DNA of 64,000 nucleotides. Origin: Petunia secreta (taxonomy: Eukaryota; Streptophyta; Magnoliopsida; Solanales; Solanaceae). The position numbers were made by a program, and so were the translations under genes. The stretch spans positions 6,820,001-6,884,000 of the forward strand of contig JARKIP010000011.1 in assembly GCA_029990175.1 (NCBI GenBank), in the 5' to 3' direction. Below, piece by piece: positions 34,100-43,930 of this stretch. The first letter of the stretch is position 1, and each line of letters starts with the position of its first letter. The notes below the pieces were generated by a model, which was not told the DNA's origin, searched no databases, and was given only the letters and a program-made list of their open reading frames with translations.

Positions 34100-35298
34100 A
34101 CTCCTGCTATGGTGCATTGCTTTGATTAATTTGGGGGTCTCTCATTGCCCTGAAACTGCTCACGGTTATCCCTCCAGGAAAAATTTGGGTGATTACACCA
34201 ACCCGTGTTATAGCTGTTACCATATTGATTTCGATTCTGACCCTGTGACCTGTTCTAATTACCCACATAATATACTGACTCTGGGTTAGATGGACAGACT
34301 TCAGTACTATGATCTTCGCCACATACCTCACAAAAAGTCAGAATTTGTTGCACTGGAGCTAATGGTGGTTTTGCTTGGAAAGTCAGCTTGCTGATTTGAT
34401 TAGAAATAGCATCCATCTTCACTCTCAGCTCTGAAATTGCATCCAATTGAAGTATCCGAGCAGCTTTCTACGTATTAGCCCTGTTAACACCCTCAAATTG
34501 TGTCGTAGCTCTGCCATCACCCTGCCAATCAGGATTGCTCTGCGAAAACTTGTCAAGTAATTCATAAATCTGATCAAAATTTAAAGCCAACACTTGGCCT
34601 CCAGCAGTAGCATCAACCACAATCTTAGTGTGTTGGTTCAACCCTTCAACAAAAGTGTGTGCAATAACCTCATTAGATTGGTTGTGATATGGACAGTCTC
34701 TCAATAGAGCTTTGAATCTCTCCCAGGCTGCATACAAGGATTCTCCTTCTAACTGTCTGAAGGACATAATTTCGCTCCTCAACTTGGCCGTCTTGGCAGA
34801 CGGATAAAACTTAGCCAAGAATTTCTTAGCCAAATCCTCCCAAGTAGTGATAGACCCAGGCTTTTCAGCCTTTAACCACTTCCTTGCTGCCGCAATCAAT
34901 GAAAATGGGAACAAAGTCATACGCACATAATCAGTAGGCACACCCGATGGTGTATAAGTATCACTGATCTCCAGAAAGTTTTGAATGTGTTGCTGCGGAT
35001 CCTCATGTAGTAATCCAGCATATTGCCCCGTCACATGCAGCAACTGAATCATGTCGGGCTTGATCTCAAAGTGCCCGGTAATAGCGGGCTTCACAATACT
35101 TGACGCTACTCCTCCCAGGCTAGGAAGAGCAACATCTCGCACTGCTACTTCTTGTTCTTCAACCATTTCAACAGGTAGAGAGGCAAGTACGATTGCTAGT
35201 GCTTCTCGATCTCTCGCTTCTCTTTTTGCCCTTCTCAAGGTTCTTTCAGGCTCGGGATCAAAAGGTGCGAGTGATTCGTCCTTTTTATTCCTTTGCAT
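34100..35298 (-). pseudogene. Athila-like gag with premature stops
   Basis: From 35298 to 34468 a 276-codon frame holds the gag capsid-like domain: FEIKPDMIQLL, PQQHIQNFLEISDTY, RKWLKAEKPGSITTWEDLAKKF, FRQLEGESLYAAWERFK, LLRDCPYH. After an in-frame TAG the same frame continues with ILQLDAISEL and the zinc knuckle CEVCGEDHSTEVC (34255-34446), then another TAG. A one-frame shift near 34125-34135 (a CCCCCAAATT run) separates this from the pol frame. Gag packages the RNA and forms the virus-like particle; this copy could not make full-length gag. Confidence 0.88.
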
Positions 35299-35397
35299 TC
35301 AAAACCTATTGCCTGAAACAGCACAAGAAACTCAACAAAAAATTAAACCAGAATAGAAATTAAGTGATCGTTCAAAAAGAAAATAGTCCGTAATTAG

Positions 35398-35415
35398 TCC
35401 CCGGCAACGGCGCCA
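35398..35415 (-). other. Athila-like primer-binding site (tRNA-Asp)
   Basis: On the minus strand TGGCGCCGTTGCCGGGGA, which is complementary over 18 bases to the 3' end of plant tRNA-Asp(GUC) including CCA's first base pairings. It lies six bases from the 5' LTR end at 35422. Confidence 0.9.
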
Positions 35416-35421
35416 AAAACT

Positions 35422-36751
35422 TGTTGCTCCCAACGCACACGCAAGTATACGCGGTCGACAAGTAATAAAGTGATAAATCGAATATCGTTCCCATGAGGAC
35501 TAAGCAGACTAATACTTCGCAAACAATTCCTACAAACTACTCAGGGATCTTTTTCTTTGGTTGTAAGAGTTTTTATAACTAAATTGCAGTAATTAAAGTG
35601 CTAGAAGCGTAGTGAAGCAATGTGCAATACTTTGGTTGTTAACAATATTAAGAGGACGGTCCAGGATCAGAGTTACGAACAATCCAGTTGATGTATCCAA
35701 TTGATTACACTTCTTAAATCCCAGGTTACTAACTGACAGAGTAAATGTAACTGTGAAAACCTTTCGGTTCTTCACAGTCTATGCAAGCTACTTCAATCCC
35801 TATATGTCTATGGGTTAAATCACATGCACGCATTAACGAATCATGTTATGAGTTAAACTAGGCAAGCAAGTATATGTCTATCCTACTCGCAAATCGGTTC
35901 CCCGATGCCCGGGTTCACAAACTAGTTCTATTCTTCCTTATTACGTAATTAAACTCCCTCTTTCGAGTTCAATCCAAAAACCATAGATTATGTATAATTA
36001 TCGAGCTCTAACAATTATACAAGTGAAATCAAGAAAGAATAAGTAACCCGTTATGGTATTCAACTAATGGGAATCAATCTTCAAACAATCAACTTTCATG
36101 TAATACTCTAACCCTAGAACGTAAAGTTTAGCCACACATATTCATAATCACAAGGCAAGAATTTGGTGTAATAATGAAATAATTGATGTAATAGATGAAA
36201 GATTAGGAATAAACCCTTGTTCAATGAGTATGTTGCTCTCAATATTGCTCCAAAGTATCAACTCTCTTTCAAAAACTAAGTAAAAAACTATTTATAATGT
36301 TTACAAACACCTAGTAATAAATTAGACCCAATGCTAGACGGAATAGGAAGTGAAAATCCGCACAAGGGGCGCTATAACGGGTGCCCCGCGCCTCGTAAAG
36401 CACTACAACAATCAGAACCCGTCGAATTTGCACCGCTTTTAGGACGTGGCGCGCAGCCAAACGCGCCAGAAGCTGGGCGCTTTGGCTGGCGCGGCGTGCC
36501 CCTAGTAGCGCCAGGCTTCTTTCGCTTGTTCCTTGGTCCGAAATCTCACTCGTGTCGTGCCCTCGTGTGGTCAATCCAATCCTCAATCGACTTCTAATCA
36601 ACTCATGCTCAATCAAGCTCCTAAAAGCTCCAAATGCTCGTACGACATCAAATTAGTGTAAAACCACATTCACAAACTATAAAACGAGTGCAAAACAAGC
36701 TCAAACATGCGGAAATATTAAGGGAACCTTGGCATAAAATGCCAAACATCA
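35422..36751 (-). repeat. Athila-like 5' LTR
   Basis: 1330 bp; on the minus strand it begins TGATGTTTGGC at 36751 and ends GGGAGCAACA at 35422, next to the primer-binding site. Only scattered differences from the 3' LTR are visible apart from the small indel near the outer end. Confidence 0.93.
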
Positions 36752-36972
36752 TGTTGTTTCTCCGTTGTTCTACTGAGGGATTCCTCAGTTGGACTGATTT
36801 TCCAACTCCCGTAGCGCAGCGCTACAAAGATGCTGCACGGGGTATTGTGTTTGAAAAATCCTCTTCTGTGCGCCGGGAAAAACTTCGATGCAAGAGCTAC
36901 AATCCAGATGAAGAATCTCCGGCTGTGAAAAAATCAGAGGAACTTGCAGTTTTTAGTTTTCTTGTTTCTTAA

Positions 36973-37689
36973 GAATGTCTGAAATGAAAATTGTTGTATT
37001 CAAAAGAATTAAATTGTATACTGTGAGCCTAATTGCTGTTGATATTAATAAAACGGCAGTTTATCAATATTTTTATGCGTACTTGCATAGTTACTTGTAG
37101 TGTAGTCAAGCAGCATGTTTATGGGTGCCTTTCTGCGCATGTGCCTTTTAAAGATGGGTGTGTGCATTGTCGGGTGCTTCATTTGCAGCAGTAATGATGG
37201 CTTTAGGTTGCGCCCACAATGGGACGTCTTTAGCTCGTTGTATGTAACGAGGAATTTTTGCCTTCAAGTTGGAACATCTTTACTTGTTTACTCGAGTATT
37301 TTAAGACTTTCTGGCACTATGCGAGCAGGTATCCCCACTAACATGCAAGTTCAATTTGTTGAATTGACGATTTCAACTTACAAATAATGCATGGTGGCTG
37401 AAATAGAAGTGATCTAACTTTAAGCGAGTAGTTTATCCTACTTTCTGTAGCTAAAAGTGAGTGTATTACTTCAACTTAATTTGTGTCGAAGCTATGAATA
37501 TTTGGATCATAGATGGATCTGATTGTAAAAACTGACTAAATAAAATAGTAATTTTATTAATAGAGGATGCGCGGAGCCAAATAAGAACTTAACAAAAAAA
37601 CAGGGCTAAGTGCCCGTATAAAGTAATCAAAAGATAAAAAGTGAGAAAGGAGAAAATACATGTCTCGAGTATTAGGTCCAGTCGACCTT
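36973..37689. other. Tat-C spacer between antisense gene and pol end, no gene seen
   Basis: AT-rich sequence between the plus-strand stop at 36972 and the end of minus-strand integrase at 37690. The plus-strand frame at 37115-37387 has no recognisable domain; it might be a further part of the antisense gene, but nothing supports this. Confidence 0.5.
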
Positions 37690-38745
37690 TCAAGAGTAGC
37701 ACTTTTTAAGCCAAGAGATGTTCCAGTTGTTCGGAATGGCTGTCCCGTCCATGTCTTCTAGAACATACGCACATTTTCCAGCCATGCCTCGAACCTTGTA
37801 AGGTCCCTCCCAATTTGGGGCTACTTGTCGGCACTGGCTTCCTTGGTGCTTTGATTTACTTTGTGAAGAACCAGGTCCCCTACGTTGAGGGGATGCAAGC
37901 TGGTCCGCTCGTTGCAATATTGCTCTACTCGTTGCTTTTGGGCTGCCAGGCGTACAGCTGCCAGCTCTCGGCGCTCGTTCAGGGCATCAAGTGAAGATGC
38001 TAGAGCCTCGTTATTTGACTCTTCCTTGGAGAATGACCAATGAAACTAGATTCACAAATTCCCACATAAATCATAGCATCCGTACGTATTTTAGTGAGAA
38101 CAGGGTTTCGCCCGTGCTTTCCTTTAAAGTGGTACGATAAGCCCATTGAACTCCGGGTAGTTCCTCCAGCCACTTACCCTTGGCCTCCTTGAGCCGCTTC
38201 TTCAAAATCTCCATTATAGTCTTGTAAGAAGACTCAACTTTCATATTGGCCGCCGGGTGGTAAGGCGTCGAGGTAATCCTCTTTATCTCTCATTCTTCTA
38301 GGAAAGCAGTGATTCTGCCTCCTATTAATTAAGGCCCGTTGTCACAGGTTATTTCTACTGGGATACCGAAGCGGCACATGACGTTCTTCTAGATGAATTG
38401 TATCACCTCGTGTTCTCGAATTCGAGAGTAAGTTGCTGCTTCGACCCACTTGGTAAAATAGTCTGTCATGATAAGCAAGAATTTGAAACCTCCGAGTGCT
38501 TTGGGCTTGGGCCCTACAATATCCATCCCCCATTTCATGAAATTCCACGGGGGGTACTACTGAATGTAAGAACTCCACCGGCTGATGAAGTATATGGGAG
38601 AATCTCTGGAAGCTGTCACATACTCGAACGAATTTGCTCGCGTCATCTTCTATTCGGGGCCAGAAATAGCCCGCCCTGATTAGCTTCCGGAGCTAAAGAT
38701 TGTCCGCCGGAATGGTTACCGCATTGCCCTTCGTGGATTTTTCTT
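37690..38745 (-). pseudogene. Tat-C integrase, decayed C-terminal half
   Basis: On the minus strand the end of pol reads VAPNWEGPYKVRGMAGKCAYVLEDMDG...NNWNISWLKKCY, the conserved C-terminal barrel of Tat-lineage integrases. Upstream, in shifting frames, are TPYHPAAN, ETIMEILKKRLKEAKGKW-like and GVQWAYRTTLKESTGET motifs, then VKWGMDIVGP-like sequence near 38520. The coding sequence continues on the other side of CACTA-2 at 40452. Several stops and frame changes make it inactive. Confidence 0.78.
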
Positions 38746-39288
38746 ACACTACTAGAAAATATGTGTTATGCGAGGGAAGAGATGGCGAGGGAGTTCCATC
38801 TCTGAACATCCAGAGAGGGAATTCCCTCGCCAAATCATAACTTTTCCTCGCGAAAATATTAAAAAAAAATTAAAACTGGCTAGGGAATGCCCTCGCCAAT
38901 TAAAAAAATAAAAAATTTTCAAAAAGTGTGTCAGGCCCTTGGCTAGGGAGTTCCCTCGCCATAATCATAACAAAATTTTATTACTCTTTCATCTTGATTC
39001 AGTTTATACACGTCCCAACACTTAACCCTTTCCCAACCTCAGAAAAAAATCCCTTTTTCTCAAAACTCCTGCCCAACGGTGATTGAAACCCACCGGCGGC
39101 TCCTCCGTTCATATAACCCCTCCACCAAACAGCAACTCCTCTCTGTATGTTCCTCTCTTTATTTTTATGTCCATTTACTTTTTGTATTGATTTTATATAT
39201 TCTGCCCCTTTGCATTTAACTTGTTAAAAATCAAATCTTTATTTTTCACATCCAGTAAAAGAGTAAAATAAAGTATACAAGCTGATAT

Positions 39289-39483
39289 ATGGCTTTGTTT
39301 TCTCTATTTATTTTTCAAGAATTAAGTCATTCTATAGCCATGGTCGCAATAGTTAATTATGGAATATTTGGTGTTGGAATGATGGGAAGAGAACATTTAG
39401 TCAATCTTTATCATCTCAAAAATGAAGGTGTTGTTGTTGTTTGCATAGCTGAACCACACGCTGGCAGAAAAATTGAACACTAA
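39289..39483 (+). pseudogene. Captured N-terminus of a Gfo/Idh/MocA-type oxidoreductase
   Basis: From ATG 39340 the frame reads MVAIVNYGIFGVGMMGREHL, then VNLYHLKNEGVVVVCIAEPH, and stops at 39483. This is a complete first beta-alpha-beta unit of a Rossmann fold: the glycine-rich loop GxGxxG (GVGMMG), the helix, and a second strand ending in an acidic residue (AEPH, usually ADPH). Full-length plant proteins of this family have about 360 residues, so only the nucleotide-binding N-terminus is present. The upstream codons from 39289 look like non-native read-in. As it sits inside CACTA-2 it is best read as a transduplicated exon 1 of a host gene. Confidence 0.75.
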
Positions 39484-39677
39484 TTTAATCCAATGAATCT
39501 GCTTAATTTTACATCTAGTTCGTGGTTATGTCTAAGTTTCACAACTAGTTTAGTCGACTTAATGTTATGTGATGAATTGATGAACTTGAGATTAGCATGG
39601 TTGATGAACTTAGAATTATTGTGTTGGAATAATTTTTAAGTGACTTTTTTATCTCTTCCATCAAGATCAAACATATC

Positions 39678-39944
39678 ATGGATATGAACGTCGAAGACTC
39701 AATTGAAATTGTTCAAGATACGATCGAAGACTCCATTGAAATGGTTCAACATACGATCGAAGACTCCATTGAAATGGTTCAAGATACAATCGAAGACTCA
39801 ATTGAAATGGTTGAAGATACGATTGAAGACTCAATTGATATGGTACTGGAATCGGACTTGGATGAAGAAGTAGAAAAAAGGAAGAAATTAATACAAAAAG
39901 TTCTTGACATAATGTTACCTATTTTTTGTCCCTTCCTCTATTAA
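39678..39944 (+). CDS. 88-codon frame with 11-residue acidic repeats in CACTA-2
   Basis: The frame starts at ATG 39678 and carries almost five tandem copies of an 11-residue unit close to EDSIEMVQDTI. It then runs LDEEVEKRKKLIQKVLDIML and a short hydrophobic end FCPFLY, stopping at 39944. At DNA level the units are 33 bp (39693-39725, 39726-39758, 39759-39791, 39792-39824, then a partial). I recognise no family. Repeated units with heptad-like hydrophobic spacing suggest an amphipathic helix. Changes between copies are mostly silent or conservative, which hints at past coding, but the frame may be a chance product of a minisatellite. Confidence 0.4.
   Translation: MDMNVEDSIEIVQDTIEDSIEMVQHTIEDSIEMVQDTIEDSIEMVEDTIEDSIDMVLESDLDEEVEKRKKLIQKVLDIMLPIFCPFLY
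39693..39850 (+). repeat. 33-bp tandem repeat, almost five copies
   Basis: Unit close to GAAGACTCAATTGAAATGG plus TTCAAGATACGATC; four full copies and a partial fifth, with few substitutions. Confidence 0.93.
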
Positions 39945-40451
39945 GATGTTATTATGAAAAGAAAGACTTTGTTTGTACTAGACTTGGTTTTGGCTTATGT
40001 GTTGTGTGACTTAATGTCTTTTTGTTAATTGGACGTCAGACTGCATTGTTTGTTAACTGGATATTTAATTGAATGCCATTGTAATGGCTATTTTGATTTT
40101 TGTTGCTGCTTTATATGTTGTTTCTAAAGGTTTTGTTTAGCAGGATTATTATGCTGGGCAAGGGAATTCCCTAAAAAAAAAAAAAAAAAAAAAAAAAAAT
40201 CAATACTTAGCGAGGAAATTTCCTCGCCAATTAGTTAAAAAAAAATTGTTACAATTGGCGAGGGAACTCGCTAAATATCACTGACAAAAGGGCCATCCTA
40301 GATGTTGGCTAGGGAATTCCCTCGCCAAAAAGGCTTTTCTACGAAATTTTTTACGAGGCGTGTGCAGCGAGGGAGTTTCCTCTCTATCACGCGTTTGGAA
40401 AGGGAATTCCCTCGCCAAACTTTCTCGTAGAATGCACATTTTCTAGTAGTG

Positions 40452-41090
40452 TTAACATGCAGTCAACTTGAGAGGGTCCCAAACATTTAGACAAAGGGCC
40501 GCTAAACATTCGGTGATAAAGCTCCCGTTGATCAAGCAATAGCGGACGTCTAGAGCCCTTAGTCTCCTACTTCCTTTCCTATCATCGGGGAGTGTTCTCT
40601 TGTCCAAGTATTCTACGATCAAGCGTCGCCAATCCCAGACAAATTCTTTTACGTTGACCTCATGGCGCTTGACGTCTATATAGGCTAGTTGAATGACAGT
40701 TCTCGGGCTGTCTACGTTCATATTTGCAGCAGCCTCTAGACTGGCTAGGGCATCCGCCTCTATGTTCTCTTCTCTTGATATTTTATCAATATTCCATTTT
40801 TGAAAATTTTTCAAGCGCTTCTCCGCCTTGGCTAGGTATTCCTGCATGCAAGTATCTTGGCGGGGAAGGCTCCGGTTATCTGGTTGACCATTAGCTAGGA
40901 GTCGCTGAAGATACTGATCTTCTCGGCCCCCAATATGTAGGCTAATTCAAGTTCTTGAATTATGGCTTCATATTTTGCTTCATTGTTCGTGATCGGCGGA
41001 CAGCTGACGGTCTTCCAAAACGTGTTGTTGGTAGGGGATTTGATCACGAAACCAAGATCGGCTCCTTTGAATATTTGAAGCTCCATCGGT
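40452..41090 (-). pseudogene. Tat-C RNase H, decayed
   Basis: On the minus strand, 41086-40895 encodes LGFVIKSPTNNTF...ITNNEAKYEAIIQELELAYILGAEKISIFSDS, the RNase H core with the catalytic glutamate (NNEAKYEA) and aspartate (FSDS). After a frame change, 40847-40452 gives the end of RNase H (KNFQKWNIDKISREENIEADALASL) and the pre-integrase linker (DVRYCLINGSFI). CACTA-2 lies immediately downstream in the direction of translation. Confidence 0.82.
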
Positions 41091-42117
41091 GTGGATCACC
41101 CATTTTCCAGGTGTGACAACTTGCATCATCTTGTATTTAATTTCGGCATTTGGCATTGTATCGGCACTAAAGTCAGCAATAAAATCTGCGAGGACTTGTG
41201 ACTTGATGTCCGTATGTGGCTAATAGATGATGTCGTACTCTCCTAACTCTACGACCCAATTTTCTAGCCTGCCCGAGAGTTCGGGTTTGTTCAAGATGTC
41301 CGCAAAGGGAAGGAAGATACTATGATGATCTTATGACTCTGAAAATACGATCGCAATTTCCTTGCGGCCATTACTAGCATGATTGCCAATTTATTTCATC
41401 CAATAGCTCCTTGGCTTGAACCATAATAAAAATGTCCTGAGAGCAGGTACAAGATCATAGAATTTCTGGAATACGTTGCACTTGAACTCCATAAAAATAT
41501 AGTATTGGTGACATAGATACCAGAAAACCATAAAAGCTCTTGAGGAAAATCACTGGCTTGTGCAATAAAGACATGGCAAAATGGATAATTTGGAAATTAG
41601 GCCAACTTAAAAAACAAGAAAAAGAAGAGAAACAGATGCAAATCTTTTGAAGCTCAATTTCGGGAAAAATATGATGAAGGAGATCCATCGATCGGTTCAT
41701 TGAGCCGTCCAGGAAAATATGAATTTCTTGTTAGCTACAAGCTCCAAGAATGGCCACCAACGTACTGACATAGAATATTGGAGATTGCACTCCCTTCTCT
41801 TCACATATAAGAACGAGACTAACAGCAACTTGGACATCGTGAGGTATAGTAATAAACGCTCTCCCTCGCGTGGCTTAATTAGCAATGGGGGATTCGCCAA
41901 ATACTGCTTCAGCTCTCGGAGCTCCTGACTGCATTGCTCTGTCTACTCGAAGCTTTTATTCCTCTTTAGAACGTTTCAGAACTAGTGACACCTCTATGAG
42001 GATTGTGAAATAAATCGACTAAGTACGGCTATCCGACCGTTGAGCTTCTTCACATCCACTTCACTCTTAAGCACCTCTGGTATGGCCTCGATTGCTTCGA
42101 TCTTGGTGGGTTCGCCT
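41091..42117 (-). pseudogene. Tat-C RT C-terminus and connection region, heavily decayed
   Basis: Between the RT palm and RNase H, short pieces in different frames are related to the connection and early RNase H of Tat elements (for example LVSMSPILYFYGVQ is not clearly so, but a KPREGERLLLYL segment near 41860 corresponds to the KPxxGExLxLYLA motif). Many stops. No alternative gene is seen on either strand. Confidence 0.6.
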
Positions 42118-43064
42118 CTATGCCTCTGTTAGAGACGATGAGCTCGAGAAACATTCATGAAGACACGCTGAAGGCGCGCATTTTTCTGGATTGATCTTCA
42201 TACCAAACTTGTCTAGGATGTTGAATGCTATCCTCAAGTGGCTGACGTGATCCTTACTAAATTCTGATTTGACCAGCATGTCATTGATATCGACTTCTAT
42301 AGTCTTACAGATCTGCTTCTTGATCATCAGGTTCACCAGCCTTTGATAAGTTGCTCCTGTATTTTTTAAACCAAAAGGCATTACTCGGTAATAGTAAGTC
42401 CCCCTGTTCGTGATGAAAGAGGTCTTCTCTTGATCATCCGGGTTCATGAGGATCTGATTGTATCCCCAGTATGCATCCAAAAAACTAAGAGCCTCATGAC
42501 CCACCGTCGAATCGATGAGTTGGTCGATGTTGGGAAACGAGAAAGAGTCCTTAGGGCATGCTTTATTTAGATTTGTAAAGTCGATGCACATCCTCCACTT
42601 TCCATTCTTCTTCGGGACCACTACGACATTGGACAACCAATCAGAGTACTGGACCTCACGAATGGACCCATTGTTTAGCAATTTTTCTACCTCCTCGTGG
42701 ACGGCCAACCCCTTTTCACGATTAATCTGCCATGTCTTTTCAAATTATGCGTGATGGCGCTGGCCGAAATTCCAGGCATGTCGGTATGTGTCCAGGCGAA
42801 TGTGCCTGACCGAACACGCAGGAAATTAGAAAACTCTTGCTTGGCTTTGGCCAAGAGTTTTGCCCCTACGTAGAATTTCTTATCCAAGAAGCTTTCGTTG
42901 AGGATTACTGGGTCGAGATTTTTGACAGTGGCCATGGAGGTCTTATCTTTGTCATCTAAATCTTGGGGCATGATGGCTGGGTCTCGGGGTCCATTTCTTT
43001 CGAGCCTCTTGGATTTGAATGGTATATTGGTGACTAAGCAGGGGCCGAGTATCTTATCCAACAC
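42118..43064 (-). pseudogene. Tat-C reverse transcriptase, broken, catalytic box altered
   Basis: The minus-strand frames give GMPGISASAITHNL-type sequence, then VEKLLNNGSIREVQYSDWLS, NVVVVPKKNGKWRMCIDFTN, CPKDSFSFPNIDQLIDS, ALSFLDAYWGYNQILMNPDD and YYRVMPFGLKNTGATYQRL, the standard RT blocks of the Tat lineage. The catalytic box, normally YVDDML, reads DINDML here, so one of the paired aspartates is lost. A frameshift near 42700 separates the N-terminal part. Confidence 0.88.
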
Positions 43065-43376
43065 CTTTCACTAGTTCTTAACCTCCTTCTTTACCGCGCA
43101 CGTCAAAGCAGCGACACAACAGCTTCTGGAAAACTTCTGCTCCCCCCGAATTTCTTTCACCCCCAGGGAGTTGGGTACTAGAGGACTTGATGAAATGTAG
43201 ACGGCATCGTGCGTACTTCGTGAATCGAGGGCCTTCTTAGGATAATGTTATACGATAGATTGCATGTTATTACCTAGAAGGACGTTACCTTCGTCATCCC
43301 GAGGAGGTGTACTGCCAAGAGCACTTCTCCCACAAACTTCTCACTGGAGCTTTTGAAGCTGGTTATCGTGTATGAA

Positions 43377-43796
43377 CTAAGAACTATCTGGTGTTGTACC
43401 TCCATCTGGAAAATAGCTTTCCAGTGGATGATTCACAGTACTGCCTAGATCTACTAACACGCGTTTGACCTGTGCATCATCCACCTGCAAGGTGATGATA
43501 AAGGCATCATGGTGCGGGTAGAGGACCTGCCGCACATCTTTAGCATCGAATTTGATAGTGTTGACACGGGGCCTTTTAGTCACCTCTTGGTAAGCCTTGC
43601 AGACCATAACGGTTCTGGCCCTATTGTTGTCAACCTCGGACCCCCCGAAGATCGTGTTAATGGATATTAAGGTATCTTGGCCTTCGAGCGCTGCTCTGTT
43701 GGAGTCGCTAAAGGGCACAGATTTTCGATAGGGTGCTGGCCTCAATAACGAGCAAAGAAGAAGCGCATCCTGACATCTACTCATAGTTTCATACAT
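43377..43796 (-). pseudogene. Tat-C gag end and protease start, truncated
   Basis: The minus-strand frame includes RPRVNTIKFDAKDVRQVLYPHHDAF (split over two motifs) and VDDAQVKRVLVDLGSTVN, where DLGST is a modified DTG/DSG protease active site. Between this and the primer-binding site only about 110 bases remain, so most of gag has been deleted. The rest of the protease towards RT (43065-43376) is present only as fragments. Confidence 0.75.
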
Positions 43797-43910
43797 GTTG
43801 GCAGAGTTACGAGATATCTGTCGGATCTAAATGGTGGTATTCTGTGAACTATCACTGTTGTAGTTTAGCATTGATGCCTTTTCCTTCGTAGAAACTTATA
43901 ATTGCATGGG

Positions 43911-43927
43911 CCCCACGGTGGGCGCCA
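43911..43927 (-). other. Tat-C primer-binding site
   Basis: Minus strand TGGCGCCCACCGTGGGG, three bases from the 5' LTR. Confidence 0.75.
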
Positions 43928-43930
43928 AAC

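Larger units (their letters stand above)
26792..36751 (-). mobile_element. Athila-like gypsy LTR retrotransposon, nearly complete
   Basis: It is 9960 bp with LTRs at 26792-28140 and 35422-36751, TG...CA ends and a perfect TSD TGTTG (26787-26791 and 36752-36756). On the minus strand: 5' LTR, primer-binding site complementary to tRNA-Asp, gag with a zinc knuckle, protease, RT, RNase H, integrase, a 1.7-kb non-coding spacer, polypurine tract, 3' LTR. The RT/integrase sequence (GWTIDDIRGISPSFCMHKI, SKWVSPVQCVPKKGG, FRRMPFGLCNAPGTFQ) and the tRNA-Asp primer are typical of the Athila lineage. No env-like frame is seen. LTRs are very similar apart from a small deletion near the outer end, so insertion is fairly recent. 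Confidence 0.95.
26236..36972 (+). pseudogene. Putative antisense gene of Tat-C, split by Athila insertion
   Basis: Downstream of the plus-strand TATA, a frame opens at ATG 26240 and stays open into the Athila element at 26792. Host sequence resumes at 36757 after the insertion, and an open frame there ends at TAA 36970-36972 (motifs SWTDFPTPVAQRYKDAARG, NPDEESPAVKKSEE). In the frame starting DGFHVAVSS near 26726, translation reads across the empty site. I do not recognise the protein and cannot tell exons from chance frames. Position and orientation match the antisense genes of Tat-A and Tat-B, which is why I infer one here. Confidence 0.4.
38747..40451. mobile_element. CACTA-2: non-autonomous CACTA element with captured gene fragment
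   Basis: It begins CACTACTAGAAAATATGTG and ends CACATTTTCTAGTAGTG, inverted repeats of at least 14 bases, and is flanked by TTA on both sides (38744-38746 and 40452-40454). GCGAGGGAATTCCCTCGC-type subterminal motifs recur at both ends in both orientations, for example 38817-38835, 38940-38960, 40310-40325 and 40388-40420. It has no transposase. The interior has an oxidoreductase N-terminal fragment (39289-39483) and a tandem-repeat frame (39678-39944). It splits the integrase region of Tat-C. Confidence 0.92.

Noticed and set aside
39678..39944. Repeat frame as a host gene
   Set aside because: It lies inside a bordered CACTA element with TSD, so at most it is captured or transposon-born.
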